Under the pieces are notes generated by a model. The model saw only the letters and a list, made by a program, of their open reading frames with translations. It had not been told where the DNA came from and did not search any database. DNA of 64,000 bases, taken from assembly GCF_020783315.1 (NCBI RefSeq), contig NZ_CP086063.1, positions 1,786,501 through 1,850,500 of the forward strand, in the 5' to 3' direction. Origin of the DNA: Ferruginibacter lapsinanis. Its GTDB lineage: Bacteria; Bacteroidota; Bacteroidia; Chitinophagales; Chitinophagaceae. A program made the position numbers and the translations under genes. Shown here one piece after another: positions 8,174 through 16,305 of the stretch; positions within the stretch are counted from its first letter, which is position 1; each line of letters opens with the position of its first letter.

Positions 8174-10687
8174 TTAAATGGCGCTTTTAATATACTTCAC
8201 TCTGTTTCTCCATTTCACTATTTCAAACCATATTACTGATAAGAAACCGATTATAATGCTAATAAACAGTTGTTGAATATCCGGTGTTTTTAATTGAAAG
8301 AACTGCGACAGAGATTGTACAAACAGGAGCAGTCCGGCTATAATTATTGTGATGCCAATAATAAATACCAAGAGCTTGTTCTTATATTTTAATGTAGTAA
8401 AAACAGAGTAGTAGAAAGAGCGATTGATCAGCGTTAGAAAAATATTAGCAGCTATCAATGTTGTGAATACCATTGTTCTTGTAAGGTTTTCATCGTATCC
8501 CTGATGTACAGCAAACTGATAACTGGATAAGGTTCCAATGGTTATCATCAATCCCTGCAAAACGCTTGTTGCTAATTCTTTCCAATTAAAAAAAGTGGTT
8601 GTGAACGGACGTGGATTTTGTAACATGGCGTTTTTCTCCATCGGTTCGTTTTCATATACAATAGAACAGGTTGGTCCCATGATCAATTCCAAAAAGATGA
8701 TATGAACCGGAGTAAATATGTTCGGGTATATCCATCCCAATAATAGCGGTATAAAAACAGTTAAAATGATTGGGATATGGATAGAGATAATGTATTGAAT
8801 TGCTTTTTTAAGATTGCTGTAAATTTTTCTTCCGGCAGCTACTGCATCTACCATTTCTGAAAGATCATCTTCCATCAATACCAGTGAAGCCGCTTGTTTG
8901 GCAATCTCTGTTCCTTTTTTCCCCATTGCAATGCCAATATGAGCGGCTTTTAGCGCCGGGCCGTCATTTACGCCGTCGCCGGTCATTGCAACAATTTGAT
9001 TCTTTGCTTTTAATGCATTGATGATCTTTAGTTTTGCTTCAGGAAACATCCGTGTGAAAACATTTGTGTTCATTACCTTTTCCTGCAGTTCTGCATCTTT
9101 TAAAAGCATCAGTTCATCACCACTGATACTTTTCTCATATCCCCTAAAGCCGATTTGTTTGGCTATGGCGATTGTGGTAGCAGCATTATCTCCGGTCACA
9201 ATTTTTACTTCAATACCGGCATTGTAAAAATGTTCAAATACGGATTGAATATTTTTCTTCGGAGGATCATAAAAGGCAACGATACCTTTAAATTTAAATT
9301 GAAATTCCTGCTGTGTTAAAGGATAGTTTTCGCCTTCAAATTCGGATTCACCTACAGCTAACACTCTGTAGCCCTCGGTGGCAAATGAATCAATGGCATC
9401 ATTGATTGCCTGCTCTTCAATGGCAGATAAATTAGCAATTGTCATCAAAGCTTCAGGAGCTCCTTTAGCAGCAATGATACGATTGCCTGTTTCATTTTTA
9501 AATATATGCGTCATCATTGGAGGTTTACCATCCAATGGATATTCATGCGCCATTTTAAAATGCTTTCTTTCATCTGTATTGCCAAAGCTTGTATAAACCT
9601 GATGCAATGCTATCTCCATCGGGTCGAAGGGGATAGGTTCGCTGGCCCACATTGCTAATGTGATCAGTTCTTTTTCTTCATTGCCAATTAATTCTTCGGG
9701 AGTAGAAATTTTTTGCGAGGATAATACAAACAATTTTGCCAGGCTCATTTTGTTCTCAGTGATAGTGCCGGTTTTATCCGTACAAATTACGGTGGCACTG
9801 CCAAGTGTTTCAACCGTTTTAATTTGTTTTACTACAACCCCCATTTTCATCAGGCGCCATGCTCCCAATGCCATAAAGGTGGTGAAAGCAACAGGGATCT
9901 CTTCAGGTAAAATACTCATGGCCAGTGTAAGAGCTTTGATCAAACTGTCCAGTACATTATATGTTCTGAAATAATTGATAGCCCATACTATCAAAAAAAC
10001 GATCGCTCCGGCAAGCACCATTTTCTTTACAAAATTGCTTATCTGTCTTTCCAATGGAGTGGGCTCTTCCTTAATGCTTTCTAAACTTTTGCCAATCTTG
10101 CCTAGTTTGGTATTGATACCGATGTCGGTTACTGTTATAATGGCCAATCCACTTGCCACGGTAGTTCCCTGGTATACTTGATTCTCGTTTTTTTCTTTAT
10201 CCTTAAAAACGGATAATGATTCACCCGTTAATATTGATTCGTTTACCGAAAAATCATTTGAATGTATAATGATACCATCAGCAGCAATAGAAGTACCTTC
10301 TTCCAGCATTAAATTATCGCCGATAACTATTTCTTCAATTTTTATTTCAATTGTTTCTTCATTTCGTATAACCTTGCAGTTTGGCTCTGTAAGATTTTTT
10401 AATTTTTCTAATGCATTCCTGCTTCTGGAATCCTGATAGATGGAGATGGTTGCTATCAGTACAATAGCAGCCGCCATAAAAGTACCATCACCAGTTTGCC
10501 CACTGATAAAATAAATAGAAGAAGTGGCTAACAATAAGATGACCATTGGCTCTTTTATAACACTTTTGAGTGCTATTAAAAGGCCTATTTCTTTCTTATA
10601 ATCCAGTTTGTTTTGTCCGTATTTTTTTCTTGATTCAATAACCTGCTGATCTGTTAATCCTTTTATATGGAAGTTATTTGCAGGCAT
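8174..10687 (-). CDS. P-type cation-transporting ATPase (P2-like)
   Basis: An 837-residue membrane pump. It has the actuator motif TGES (154-157), the phosphorylation motif DKTGT with aspartate D304, nucleotide-binding KGAPE (408-412), TGD (498-500) and the hinge TGDGVND (569-575). Membrane helix M4 carries PEEIP (261-265), and the M6 region reads FLELIMGPTCS (about 665-675). An N-terminal cation-ATPase domain begins LTDQQVIESRKKYGQNKL. The layout is that of calcium-pump-like P2 ATPases, but the M5/M6 residues do not match the classic SERCA site, so the ion (Ca, Mn, Mg or another) is not assigned. No heavy-metal CxxC domain is present. It is transcribed alone; a perfect inverted repeat sits upstream at 10743-10764. 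Confidence 0.9.
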   Translation of the reverse strand: MPANNFHIKGLTDQQVIESRKKYGQNKLDYKKEIGLLIALKSVIKEPMVILLLATSSIYFISGQTGDGTFMAAAIVLIATISIYQDSRSRNALEKLKNLTEPNCKVIRNEETIEIKIEEIVIGDNLMLEEGTSIAADGIIIHSNDFSVNESILTGESLSVFKDKEKNENQVYQGTTVASGLAIITVTDIGINTKLGKIGKSLESIKEEPTPLERQISNFVKKMVLAGAIVFLIVWAINYFRTYNVLDSLIKALTLAMSILPEEIPVAFTTFMALGAWRLMKMGVVVKQIKTVETLGSATVICTDKTGTITENKMSLAKLFVLSSQKISTPEELIGNEEKELITLAMWASEPIPFDPMEIALHQVYTSFGNTDERKHFKMAHEYPLDGKPPMMTHIFKNETGNRIIAAKGAPEALMTIANLSAIEEQAINDAIDSFATEGYRVLAVGESEFEGENYPLTQQEFQFKFKGIVAFYDPPKKNIQSVFEHFYNAGIEVKIVTGDNAATTIAIAKQIGFRGYEKSISGDELMLLKDAELQEKVMNTNVFTRMFPEAKLKIINALKAKNQIVAMTGDGVNDGPALKAAHIGIAMGKKGTEIAKQAASLVLMEDDLSEMVDAVAAGRKIYSNLKKAIQYIISIHIPIILTVFIPLLLGWIYPNIFTPVHIIFLELIMGPTCSIVYENEPMEKNAMLQNPRPFTTTFFNWKELATSVLQGLMITIGTLSSYQFAVHQGYDENLTRTMVFTTLIAANIFLTLINRSFYYSVFTTLKYKNKLLVFIIGITIIIAGLLLFVQSLSQFFQLKTPDIQQLFISIIIGFLSVIWFEIVKWRNRVKYIKSAI

Positions 10688-10742
10688 TGGTTTTGTTACA
10701 TTTTCTGGATAAGTATCAAATGGAGTGTATAAAAATGATTGC

Positions 10743-10764
10743 TAGCAAGGTAAAATGCTTGCTA
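10743..10764 (-). promoter_or_regulatory. Inverted repeat TAGCAAG-N8-CTTGCTA upstream of the P-type ATPase
   Basis: Perfect 7-bp arms at 10743-10749 and 10758-10764, 56 bp upstream of the ATPase start. A TACCTTGC stretch on the minus strand (one mismatch to TAnnTTTG) lies inside it. It could be an operator or the terminator of the upstream gene run; there is no long T run. Confidence 0.4.
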
Positions 10765-10791
10765 AAGTTACGAATTTATGTTGATTGTTTT

Positions 10792-11541
10792 TTATTGATT
10801 GGCAGACTTTTCTGCCACTACGATCAATCTTGGAGAGGTTAAGGTGTTGTAGGCACCAAAATGATAATCGCCAAAAACCTCCTTAATTACGAGGCCTTGT
10901 TTGGCAAACATTACAGTGAAATCGTGAAGAGAGAACTTGGCCACTTTCTCAGTATATATAAGTGGTTGTTTTAATTGAGGGTCTTCGATCACTATTTTTT
11001 TATAAAAATATTTTTCATCGTGCCATTTGGTAATGATATAGTTAACTCCATCGATCTCTTTTGTAAATGACGGAATTAGTTTATTAACCGAATATTCCAC
11101 GTTCAAATAATCCAATACAAATGTACCAGTAGGTTTTAATGATTGTGCGATTGTGCGTATGGCATTATCGTTTTCTCTTTGCGTATTAAAATAACCGAAG
11201 CTGGTAAAAAAATTAAAGGCGTAATCGTAATAGTTTATCCAAAATGGCAAACGCATATCATGTCTAAAAAAGTGCAGCTTGTCGGTTTGGTATTGCAAGG
11301 CATCAGTAATACTGTCTTCACTAAGATCTATGCCCGTTACATCAAATCCCATTTTGGCTAAATGTATAGAATGTCTGCCCTTTCCGCAGGCCACATCCAG
11401 CATGAGTGAATTTGCAGGAGGCTTTAAATGAGTGATCAGCCTGTCAATAAATGCACCGGCTTCCTCCTCATCCCTGTTAAAATACAGTTGATGATAGTAC
11501 GGAGAGTTAAACCAATCTTTAAACCAAGTAGCATTTTCCAT
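10792..11541 (-). CDS. Class I SAM-dependent methyltransferase
   Basis: A 249-residue soluble enzyme. The SAM-binding glycine motif is LMLDVACGKGRHSIHLA (about residues 46-62), followed by the acidic GIDLSEDS. A C-terminal VFGDYHFGAYNTLTSPRLIVVAEK is typical of one small-molecule methyltransferase subgroup. The substrate cannot be read from the sequence. It is the last gene of a four-gene minus-strand run that includes surE, only 14 bp after the preceding small membrane protein. That suggests co-transcription, not a shared pathway. Confidence 0.85.
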   Translation of the reverse strand: MENATWFKDWFNSPYYHQLYFNRDEEEAGAFIDRLITHLKPPANSLMLDVACGKGRHSIHLAKMGFDVTGIDLSEDSITDALQYQTDKLHFFRHDMRLPFWINYYDYAFNFFTSFGYFNTQRENDNAIRTIAQSLKPTGTFVLDYLNVEYSVNKLIPSFTKEIDGVNYIITKWHDEKYFYKKIVIEDPQLKQPLIYTEKVAKFSLHDFTVMFAKQGLVIKEVFGDYHFGAYNTLTSPRLIVVAEKSANQ

Positions 11542-11555
11542 AGAATATTATTTTA

Positions 11556-11858
11556 TCAACCCAAAAATTTAAACAGCAGCATCACAATGCCATATAGGCA
11601 AGTTGCAACAAAGATACCCTTGGCTGTTTTGTCAATTTTTGCATTTACATACAAAGTAAAAATAACAGCATTGGCTAATAATGACACGCTGATAGCTGCA
11701 GTTAGTATGGTATGACCGGGTTGTACAAAAACAAATTGTAATGCTTCCCAATAATTTAAAGGTCCAAGGTTTCGATATTTAAAAAATATAAATCCTATAA
11801 GCGGAGCTAACAGACCAAACACAAATCCGAGCAAAAAATTATCCTTTTTAAATATCAT
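11556..11858 (-). CDS. Small integral membrane protein
   Basis: A 100-residue hydrophobic protein with about three membrane spans (near residues 8-26, 50-70 and 80-98). No catalytic motif was recognised. Its ATG lies one base after the surE stop codon, so the two are almost certainly translationally coupled. In related genomes surE is often followed by a small hydrophobic gene, so this may be that conserved partner. Function unknown. Confidence 0.7.
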   Translation of the reverse strand: MIFKKDNFLLGFVFGLLAPLIGFIFFKYRNLGPLNYWEALQFVFVQPGHTILTAAISVSLLANAVIFTLYVNAKIDKTAKGIFVATCLYGIVMLLFKFLG

Positions 11859-11859
11859 C

Positions 11860-12639
11860 TTATTTGAACGTTTTTTCCAATTGTGATTTTAATTTGTAGT
11901 CAGTCAGATCGAATTGTACAGGAACAATACTCACATAGTTGTTGTCTAAAGCCCATACATCTGTGTCTTTTCCTTTATCAAAATTTACAAATGCACCGGT
12001 AAGCCAGTAGTATTTTTTTCCATGTGGGTCTTTACGTTGTGTAAAATCCTCTTCATATTTAGCATAAGCCTGGCGGCAGATCTTGATGCCTTTGATCAGC
12101 TCAAGCGGTACAGATGGGAAATTTACATTCAATAAGAAATGTTTATCCAGTTTCTTTTTTAAAAAAGTACTTACTATTTCATGTACATAATGTTTAGCGC
12201 CGGTAAAATCTGCTTCGTAATTATAATCTACCAACGAAAAACCAATACTGGGAATACTTTCGATTGCAGCTTCCATAGCAGCACTCATTGTACCGCTGTA
12301 AATAACATTGATAGAATGATTGGCTCCATGATTAATACCGCTTAAACACAGATCGGGTTTTTTATGCAATATCTTATCAACTGCCAATTTAACGCAGTCA
12401 ACGGGTGTGCCACTGGTTACCCAGCTTTCTACACCCTCAAACATATCTACTACTTTATTCAATCTTAACGGCTGACCAATTGTAATGGCATGTCCCATTC
12501 CGCTTTGAGGTTTGTCTGGTGCTACTACCACTACTCTTCCCAGGTCTTTTACAGCTTCAACCAGGTTACGTATTCCCGGTGCTGTAATACCATCATCATT
12601 TGTAATTAATATAGTTGGGATCTTTTTTGCTTTCGCCAT
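11860..12639 (-). CDS. surE: 5'/3'-nucleotidase SurE
   Basis: SurE (259 residues) is a metal-dependent phosphatase that dephosphorylates nucleoside 5'- and 3'-monophosphates. The metal-binding N-terminus ILITNDDGITAPGI carries the conserved DD pair at residues 14-15. The Ser/Asn ligands appear in PDKPQSGMGHAIT and in SGINHGANHSINVIYSGTM. Length matches the family. It is the second gene of a run from 13131 down to 10792, 30 bp after the upstream membrane protein and 1 bp before the downstream one. Confidence 0.96.
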   Translation of the reverse strand: MAKAKKIPTILITNDDGITAPGIRNLVEAVKDLGRVVVVAPDKPQSGMGHAITIGQPLRLNKVVDMFEGVESWVTSGTPVDCVKLAVDKILHKKPDLCLSGINHGANHSINVIYSGTMSAAMEAAIESIPSIGFSLVDYNYEADFTGAKHYVHEIVSTFLKKKLDKHFLLNVNFPSVPLELIKGIKICRQAYAKYEEDFTQRKDPHGKKYYWLTGAFVNFDKGKDTDVWALDNNYVSIVPVQFDLTDYKLKSQLEKTFK

Positions 12640-12669
12640 TTTTCGTTCTCTTTAAAATAAATAAGTGAA

Positions 12670-13131
12670 TTAATTAAACCATTTTAATAATGGTCTACCG
12701 ATTGCTTCCCTGCCCGGCCAAGGTATTGCGGCAAGTATCAATACAATTGCCAATCCAAAGAATATCAGCATGCGTTTATGTTTTGCAGCATCGGTAGTTG
12801 CTCTTTTTACTGAAGAACGGCCAATGTGGACCAATATCCAGGCAAGCAGCATCATGCTCATGTGCTCCATTGTGAAGAACCGGCTGGTAGGGTCTTTCAT
12901 ATTTTCACCAAGGTGTTTTAGTCTGTCGAACCAACCATTAGAAAAATATAATATCAAACCGATCAGTAATTGAATATCGCAACTGATCATAAAAAACAAA
13001 TTGCTTTTGTTGTCGCCGGCAGAGTAATTTCTTTTAGTAAAGACACCGGTCAGTGCATTGATTAAAGTCCATACACCGAATAATAAAACAGCCCATCTGA
13101 TGAGGCTATGTAAAATAGTTATTGCTTGCAT
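12670..13131 (-). CDS. Cytochrome-b-like four-helix membrane protein
   Basis: A 153-residue membrane protein with about four helices. Histidines sit near the membrane ends in LHSLIRW, MEHMSMMLLAWILVHIGR and KHKRML. That is the pattern of the small 'cytochrome B' family seen in Bacteroidota, in which His residues might bind haem. Haem binding is inference. It ends ...AIPWPGREAIGRPLLKWFN. First gene of the probable surE run; the promoter should lie in the 207 bp up to the divergent repressor gene at 13339. Confidence 0.65.
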   Translation of the reverse strand: MQAITILHSLIRWAVLLFGVWTLINALTGVFTKRNYSAGDNKSNLFFMISCDIQLLIGLILYFSNGWFDRLKHLGENMKDPTSRFFTMEHMSMMLLAWILVHIGRSSVKRATTDAAKHKRMLIFFGLAIVLILAAIPWPGREAIGRPLLKWFN

Positions 13132-13259
13132 AAAATATTTTTTACAAAAATACGGGCTATATACTTGAAAGGTAAATAATTGTTTATCATTTTTAAGTAG
13201 ATGATCTGTATTAAAGAAGAACCATATTTTAAATGAAACAAAAAATCTTTCTTGCTAAC

Positions 13260-13331
13260 AACTAAAAAAAATAGTTGAAAAATAATTTTGGTAAACTAAA
13301 AAAATTAGTATATTTGTGCTAACCAAATTAG
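13260..13331 (+). promoter_or_regulatory. Promoter and three CTAA-N5-TTAG operators of the S24 repressor
   Basis: A -33 TTTG (13287-13290) and a -7 TATATTTG (13309-13316) are 18 bp apart. The dyad CTAA-N5-TTAG occurs exactly at 13296-13308, between the two boxes, and at 13319-13331, over the expected transcription start and just before the ATG at 13339. A third copy with one mismatch (CTAA-N5-ATAG) is at 13262-13274, upstream of the -33 box. This layout is what an autorepressor would use. Confidence 0.65.
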
Positions 13332-13338
13332 TTAAACC

Positions 13339-14091
13339 ATGTCTCAAGCCGGTCAAAACCTTAAATATCTTCGCAAGTTGCGTGGATGGACACAAGAGGA
13401 ATTCGCAGAAAAACTAGGGATCAAGCGTTCTTTAATTGGTGCTTACGAAGAGGAGAGAGCAGATCCCCGCCTCGAAGTGTTGGAAATAGTCAGTGATATT
13501 TTTAAACTGAGTTTAGATGAACTGCTGTTAAAGGATGTAAGCAATACAGGCGGAAGCTATTTGGCTAAACGTCGCCAGCAAAAAATGATGACTGCCGACA
13601 GGAATGTCATTCATTTTGTACCGGTAAAAGCGGCGGCGGGTTACCTGGCCGGTTATGCAGACAATGAATTTATCGATGAGTTAAACACTTTTACGCTGCC
13701 AATGCTGAGCGGTGGTAATTACAGGGCTTTTGAAATAATCGGAGACAGTATGTTGCCAACCCCAAGCGGTAGTATTATTGTTGGTGAGAAAGTTGACGAT
13801 ACAGAAGATGTAAAAAATAATCAGGCGTATATAGTGGTAAGCAGAAACGAAGGGATCGTATATAAAAGAATAGTAAAAAATAATAAAACAAAGAATAAAC
13901 TAACATTGGTAAGTGATAATCCGCAGTATCAGCCTTACCAGGTGAATGCCGAGGATGTGGTGGAATTGTGGGCAGCACAGATGGTCATCAGTAAAGTTAG
14001 TGCACAGCAACGCTGGGATGTGAATTCGCTGGCAAGTATGGTGAACAATTTGCAGAGCCAGGTGAGTACATTGAAAAAGAAAATGAATTAG
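13339..14091 (+). CDS. XRE-family repressor with S24/LexA-like autocleavage domain
   Basis: A 250-residue regulator. Residues 6-64 form an XRE helix-turn-helix (LRGWTQEEFAEKLGIKRSL). Residues 94-180 form a peptidase S24 domain with an intact serine-lysine pair: S137 in GDSM and K176 in VYKRI. The likely self-cleavage bond is A100-G101 in KAAAGYLAGY. The C-terminus (MVNNLQSQVSTLKKKMN) looks like a short coiled coil. By analogy with LexA and phage CI, damage-activated RecA would trigger cleavage; that link is inference. Three dyad operators surround its promoter, and ssb follows 179 bp downstream, suggesting a DNA-damage theme. Confidence 0.9.
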   Translation: MSQAGQNLKYLRKLRGWTQEEFAEKLGIKRSLIGAYEEERADPRLEVLEIVSDIFKLSLDELLLKDVSNTGGSYLAKRRQQKMMTADRNVIHFVPVKAAAGYLAGYADNEFIDELNTFTLPMLSGGNYRAFEIIGDSMLPTPSGSIIVGEKVDDTEDVKNNQAYIVVSRNEGIVYKRIVKNNKTKNKLTLVSDNPQYQPYQVNAEDVVELWAAQMVISKVSAQQRWDVNSLASMVNNLQSQVSTLKKKMN

Positions 14092-14270
14092 TGCCTTACA
14101 TTAGAGTTATTAAGTAATATTAAAACAGTCTTTTTTTGAATAAAGAGAGAATTCTTTTAAAACCTGAAAAACCGGTGACTAAATAGTTCTTACAAACCTT
14201 ATCAATCAAAAGTAATTTTCATAATTTTCAGATTCAGATACATCGATTAAACATTTAAAAACACACAGTT

Positions 14271-14699
14271 ATGATCAAGTTACAAATTGTAGGCAACCTT
14301 GGTAAGGATTGCATTGTAAAAGAAGTAAACGGAAAGAACGTAATTAACTTCAGCGTTGCTCACACAGAGCGTTTTAAAGACAGTCAGGGAAATCAAAAAG
14401 AAAGAACAACCTGGGTAGAATGTGCTTACTGGACAGATAGAACAGCCGTTGCACAATATCTTACTAAAGGAAAAACAGTGTATGCTGAAGGGGCGCCTGA
14501 AGCAGAAGCATATATGAATAAAGATAATCAGGCGGCAGCTACTTTGCGTATGAGAGTGCAAAGTGTTCAATTGCTTGGCGGTAGTGGCGGAGACGCTCCG
14601 GCTCAACGTCCGGCTTCTTCTTCATCATCAGTTACCAGTTCGCCATCAAGCGGATCGATAGCAAGTGATTCGCCTGTTGCAGACGATCTGCCGTTCTAA
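14271..14699 (+). CDS. ssb: Single-stranded DNA-binding protein
   Basis: SSB (142 residues) coats single-stranded DNA in replication and repair. Residues 1-105 are the OB fold (MIKLQIVGNLGKDC, INFSVAHTERF, TTWVECAYW, GKTVYAEGAPEAEAYMNKD). A Ser/Pro-rich linker (PASSSSSVTSSPSSGS) leads to the acidic tip DDLPF that recruits partner proteins. It ends at a terminator shared with the convergent gene. Genomes of this group often carry several ssb copies; whether this is the main one cannot be told here. Confidence 0.95.
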   Translation: MIKLQIVGNLGKDCIVKEVNGKNVINFSVAHTERFKDSQGNQKERTTWVECAYWTDRTAVAQYLTKGKTVYAEGAPEAEAYMNKDNQAAATLRMRVQSVQLLGGSGGDAPAQRPASSSSSVTSSPSSGSIASDSPVADDLPF

Positions 14700-14712
14700 A
14701 ATATTTTAAAAG

Positions 14713-14757
14713 AGCAATAAAAAAAGTCCCGGATTTTTCGGGACTTTTTTATTGCTT
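14713..14757. terminator. Bidirectional terminator between ssb and the convergent glycosyltransferase gene
   Basis: GTCCCG / CGGGAC stem flanked by A-rich and T-rich arms; the inverted repeat extends outward to AGCAAT / ATTGCT. The right arm overlaps the last codons and TAA of the minus-strand gene (stop at 14749-14751). Confidence 0.85.
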
Positions 14758-16233
14758 CTGATACAGTTCGAGGATCTCTGTTTCGTAAATCATTTTGCAG
14801 GGAATGCCTATATTGGCTATCCATTGCGGAAGACTCTGTTTTACTTTTTTATAACCCAATGTTTCAAGCAGATTGCCCTTAGCATCATTTTGCGCCTGAT
14901 CAATTCCTCTCCGAAGGACAAAAAAATTAAGTTTTGTGGTATCTATAAAAGAGATGTTGAATAATGATAAAGCATCTAACTGAACCAATGCGGTATTTTT
15001 ATCTGTATAAAATGTAGCAGGAAGTTCTGGTGTAACATAATCGCACCAACGACTATATACTATTTTTTTTGGTTGTAAAGGATAGGTGTTGTGTAAATAC
15101 CTGGAAATTGCCACCCTTCCGTCTGCAGCTCTACTCATTACAGCAACTAATGCAACTGCATTTATAAGAAACAATATTATAACAATGATATTGCTGAAGA
15201 ATGTTCGTGATAAAATTTGATTTATTCCGGATAGTTTTGGTTCGATCGTTTGCCATGCTATCAATATGATAACAGGAATAAAATTCATCAGGGGGAATAA
15301 AAACCTGAATTCCTTATGTGGTATAATTGAGTGTATTACCAGAAAGGGAAGTGCGATCCACAGAAAAATATTTTTTCTATCCTTAAGTATGAGTGTTGTT
15401 ACCGAAGCTACAATAGCCGTTCCTAAAAGCAAAAAAGGTTTTACTATCAGCGGTTTTACATATGCATACCATGGAGAATTTCCGAATTGAATTACTTTGT
15501 CGGATAGTAAAGTATTGTAGAAATAATTCCATGCGGTAAAAGTGACCTTACCATATAACCAATGATCGAGTATGATTCCTGCAAGAACAATAATTATTCC
15601 TCCGGCGCATATTTTTAAAATATTTGCCCGGTTTTCTTTTTTGATGAGGAGTAACCACGACAATAAAGACACTGTTAATATTGCAGTTTGAAACCGGCAT
15701 AAAAAGCTTATGCCTAACAACACTCCGATCAAAAAGTTTTCATTTTTGTTTTTTACAACAATGGCGGTAGCCCAAAGAAAAAACAACCCTGACCATGTTT
15801 CTGATGAAAACCTGACATTTAAAAAAGGCAGAAACCATAGCAGATATGAGCAAAATATATATAGCTGTTGATATTTCTCGTTGATGCGTTGTATTGTGGC
15901 TTTTACAAATTTGTTGATAATGAATATAGCCAACAACGCACTCATTAGTCTGAGTAGGAAAGCTAATGTATACGGATCGGTAATATTTACCCAGGAGCAG
16001 GATCTAAACAAACAATAGGCTACAAAAGGTTGGGCGGCAGACCTCATGGCTGCATGATATTCCCAGGGCATGTCCTGTGGGATATTTGCTCCTGATTTTA
16101 GTTGAGCAAATTCGATGATCTGGTAATGTTCATCTTCCTGTAAATAACCATGACTATTATATGCTGTTATGCAATAAACAAGTAGGGCGATAGCAATGAT
16201 CAGCTGATGAAATTTTTTGATGTTCAATGCCAT
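14749..16233 (-). CDS. GT22 (Alg9/PIG-B-like) mannosyltransferase, polytopic
   Basis: A 494-residue protein with about ten membrane spans. The first loop holds an acidic EDEHYQIIEFA motif (about residues 33-43) followed by PWEYHAAMRSAAQPF. A later PHKEFRFLFPL segment precedes the last helices. These correspond to the HPDE..Q..E, W-E...R and HKE.RFL.P motifs of the GT22 Alg9/PIG-B mannosyltransferases, which use a polyprenyl-phosphate sugar. The sugar donor and the acceptor glycan are unknown. It neighbours a DUF1624 acyltransferase-like gene on the same strand, but 72 bp apart. An alternative is a GT39/GT83-type membrane transferase. Confidence 0.75.
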   Translation of the reverse strand: MALNIKKFHQLIIAIALLVYCITAYNSHGYLQEDEHYQIIEFAQLKSGANIPQDMPWEYHAAMRSAAQPFVAYCLFRSCSWVNITDPYTLAFLLRLMSALLAIFIINKFVKATIQRINEKYQQLYIFCSYLLWFLPFLNVRFSSETWSGLFFLWATAIVVKNKNENFLIGVLLGISFLCRFQTAILTVSLLSWLLLIKKENRANILKICAGGIIIVLAGIILDHWLYGKVTFTAWNYFYNTLLSDKVIQFGNSPWYAYVKPLIVKPFLLLGTAIVASVTTLILKDRKNIFLWIALPFLVIHSIIPHKEFRFLFPLMNFIPVIILIAWQTIEPKLSGINQILSRTFFSNIIVIILFLINAVALVAVMSRAADGRVAISRYLHNTYPLQPKKIVYSRWCDYVTPELPATFYTDKNTALVQLDALSLFNISFIDTTKLNFFVLRRGIDQAQNDAKGNLLETLGYKKVKQSLPQWIANIGIPCKMIYETEILELYQKQ

Positions 16234-16305
16234 ACCAGAACGTGTAATAATTATGCGATGAAGATAAGTATTAATATTTTTCTGAAAATACCCTTAAGTG
16301 TTATG

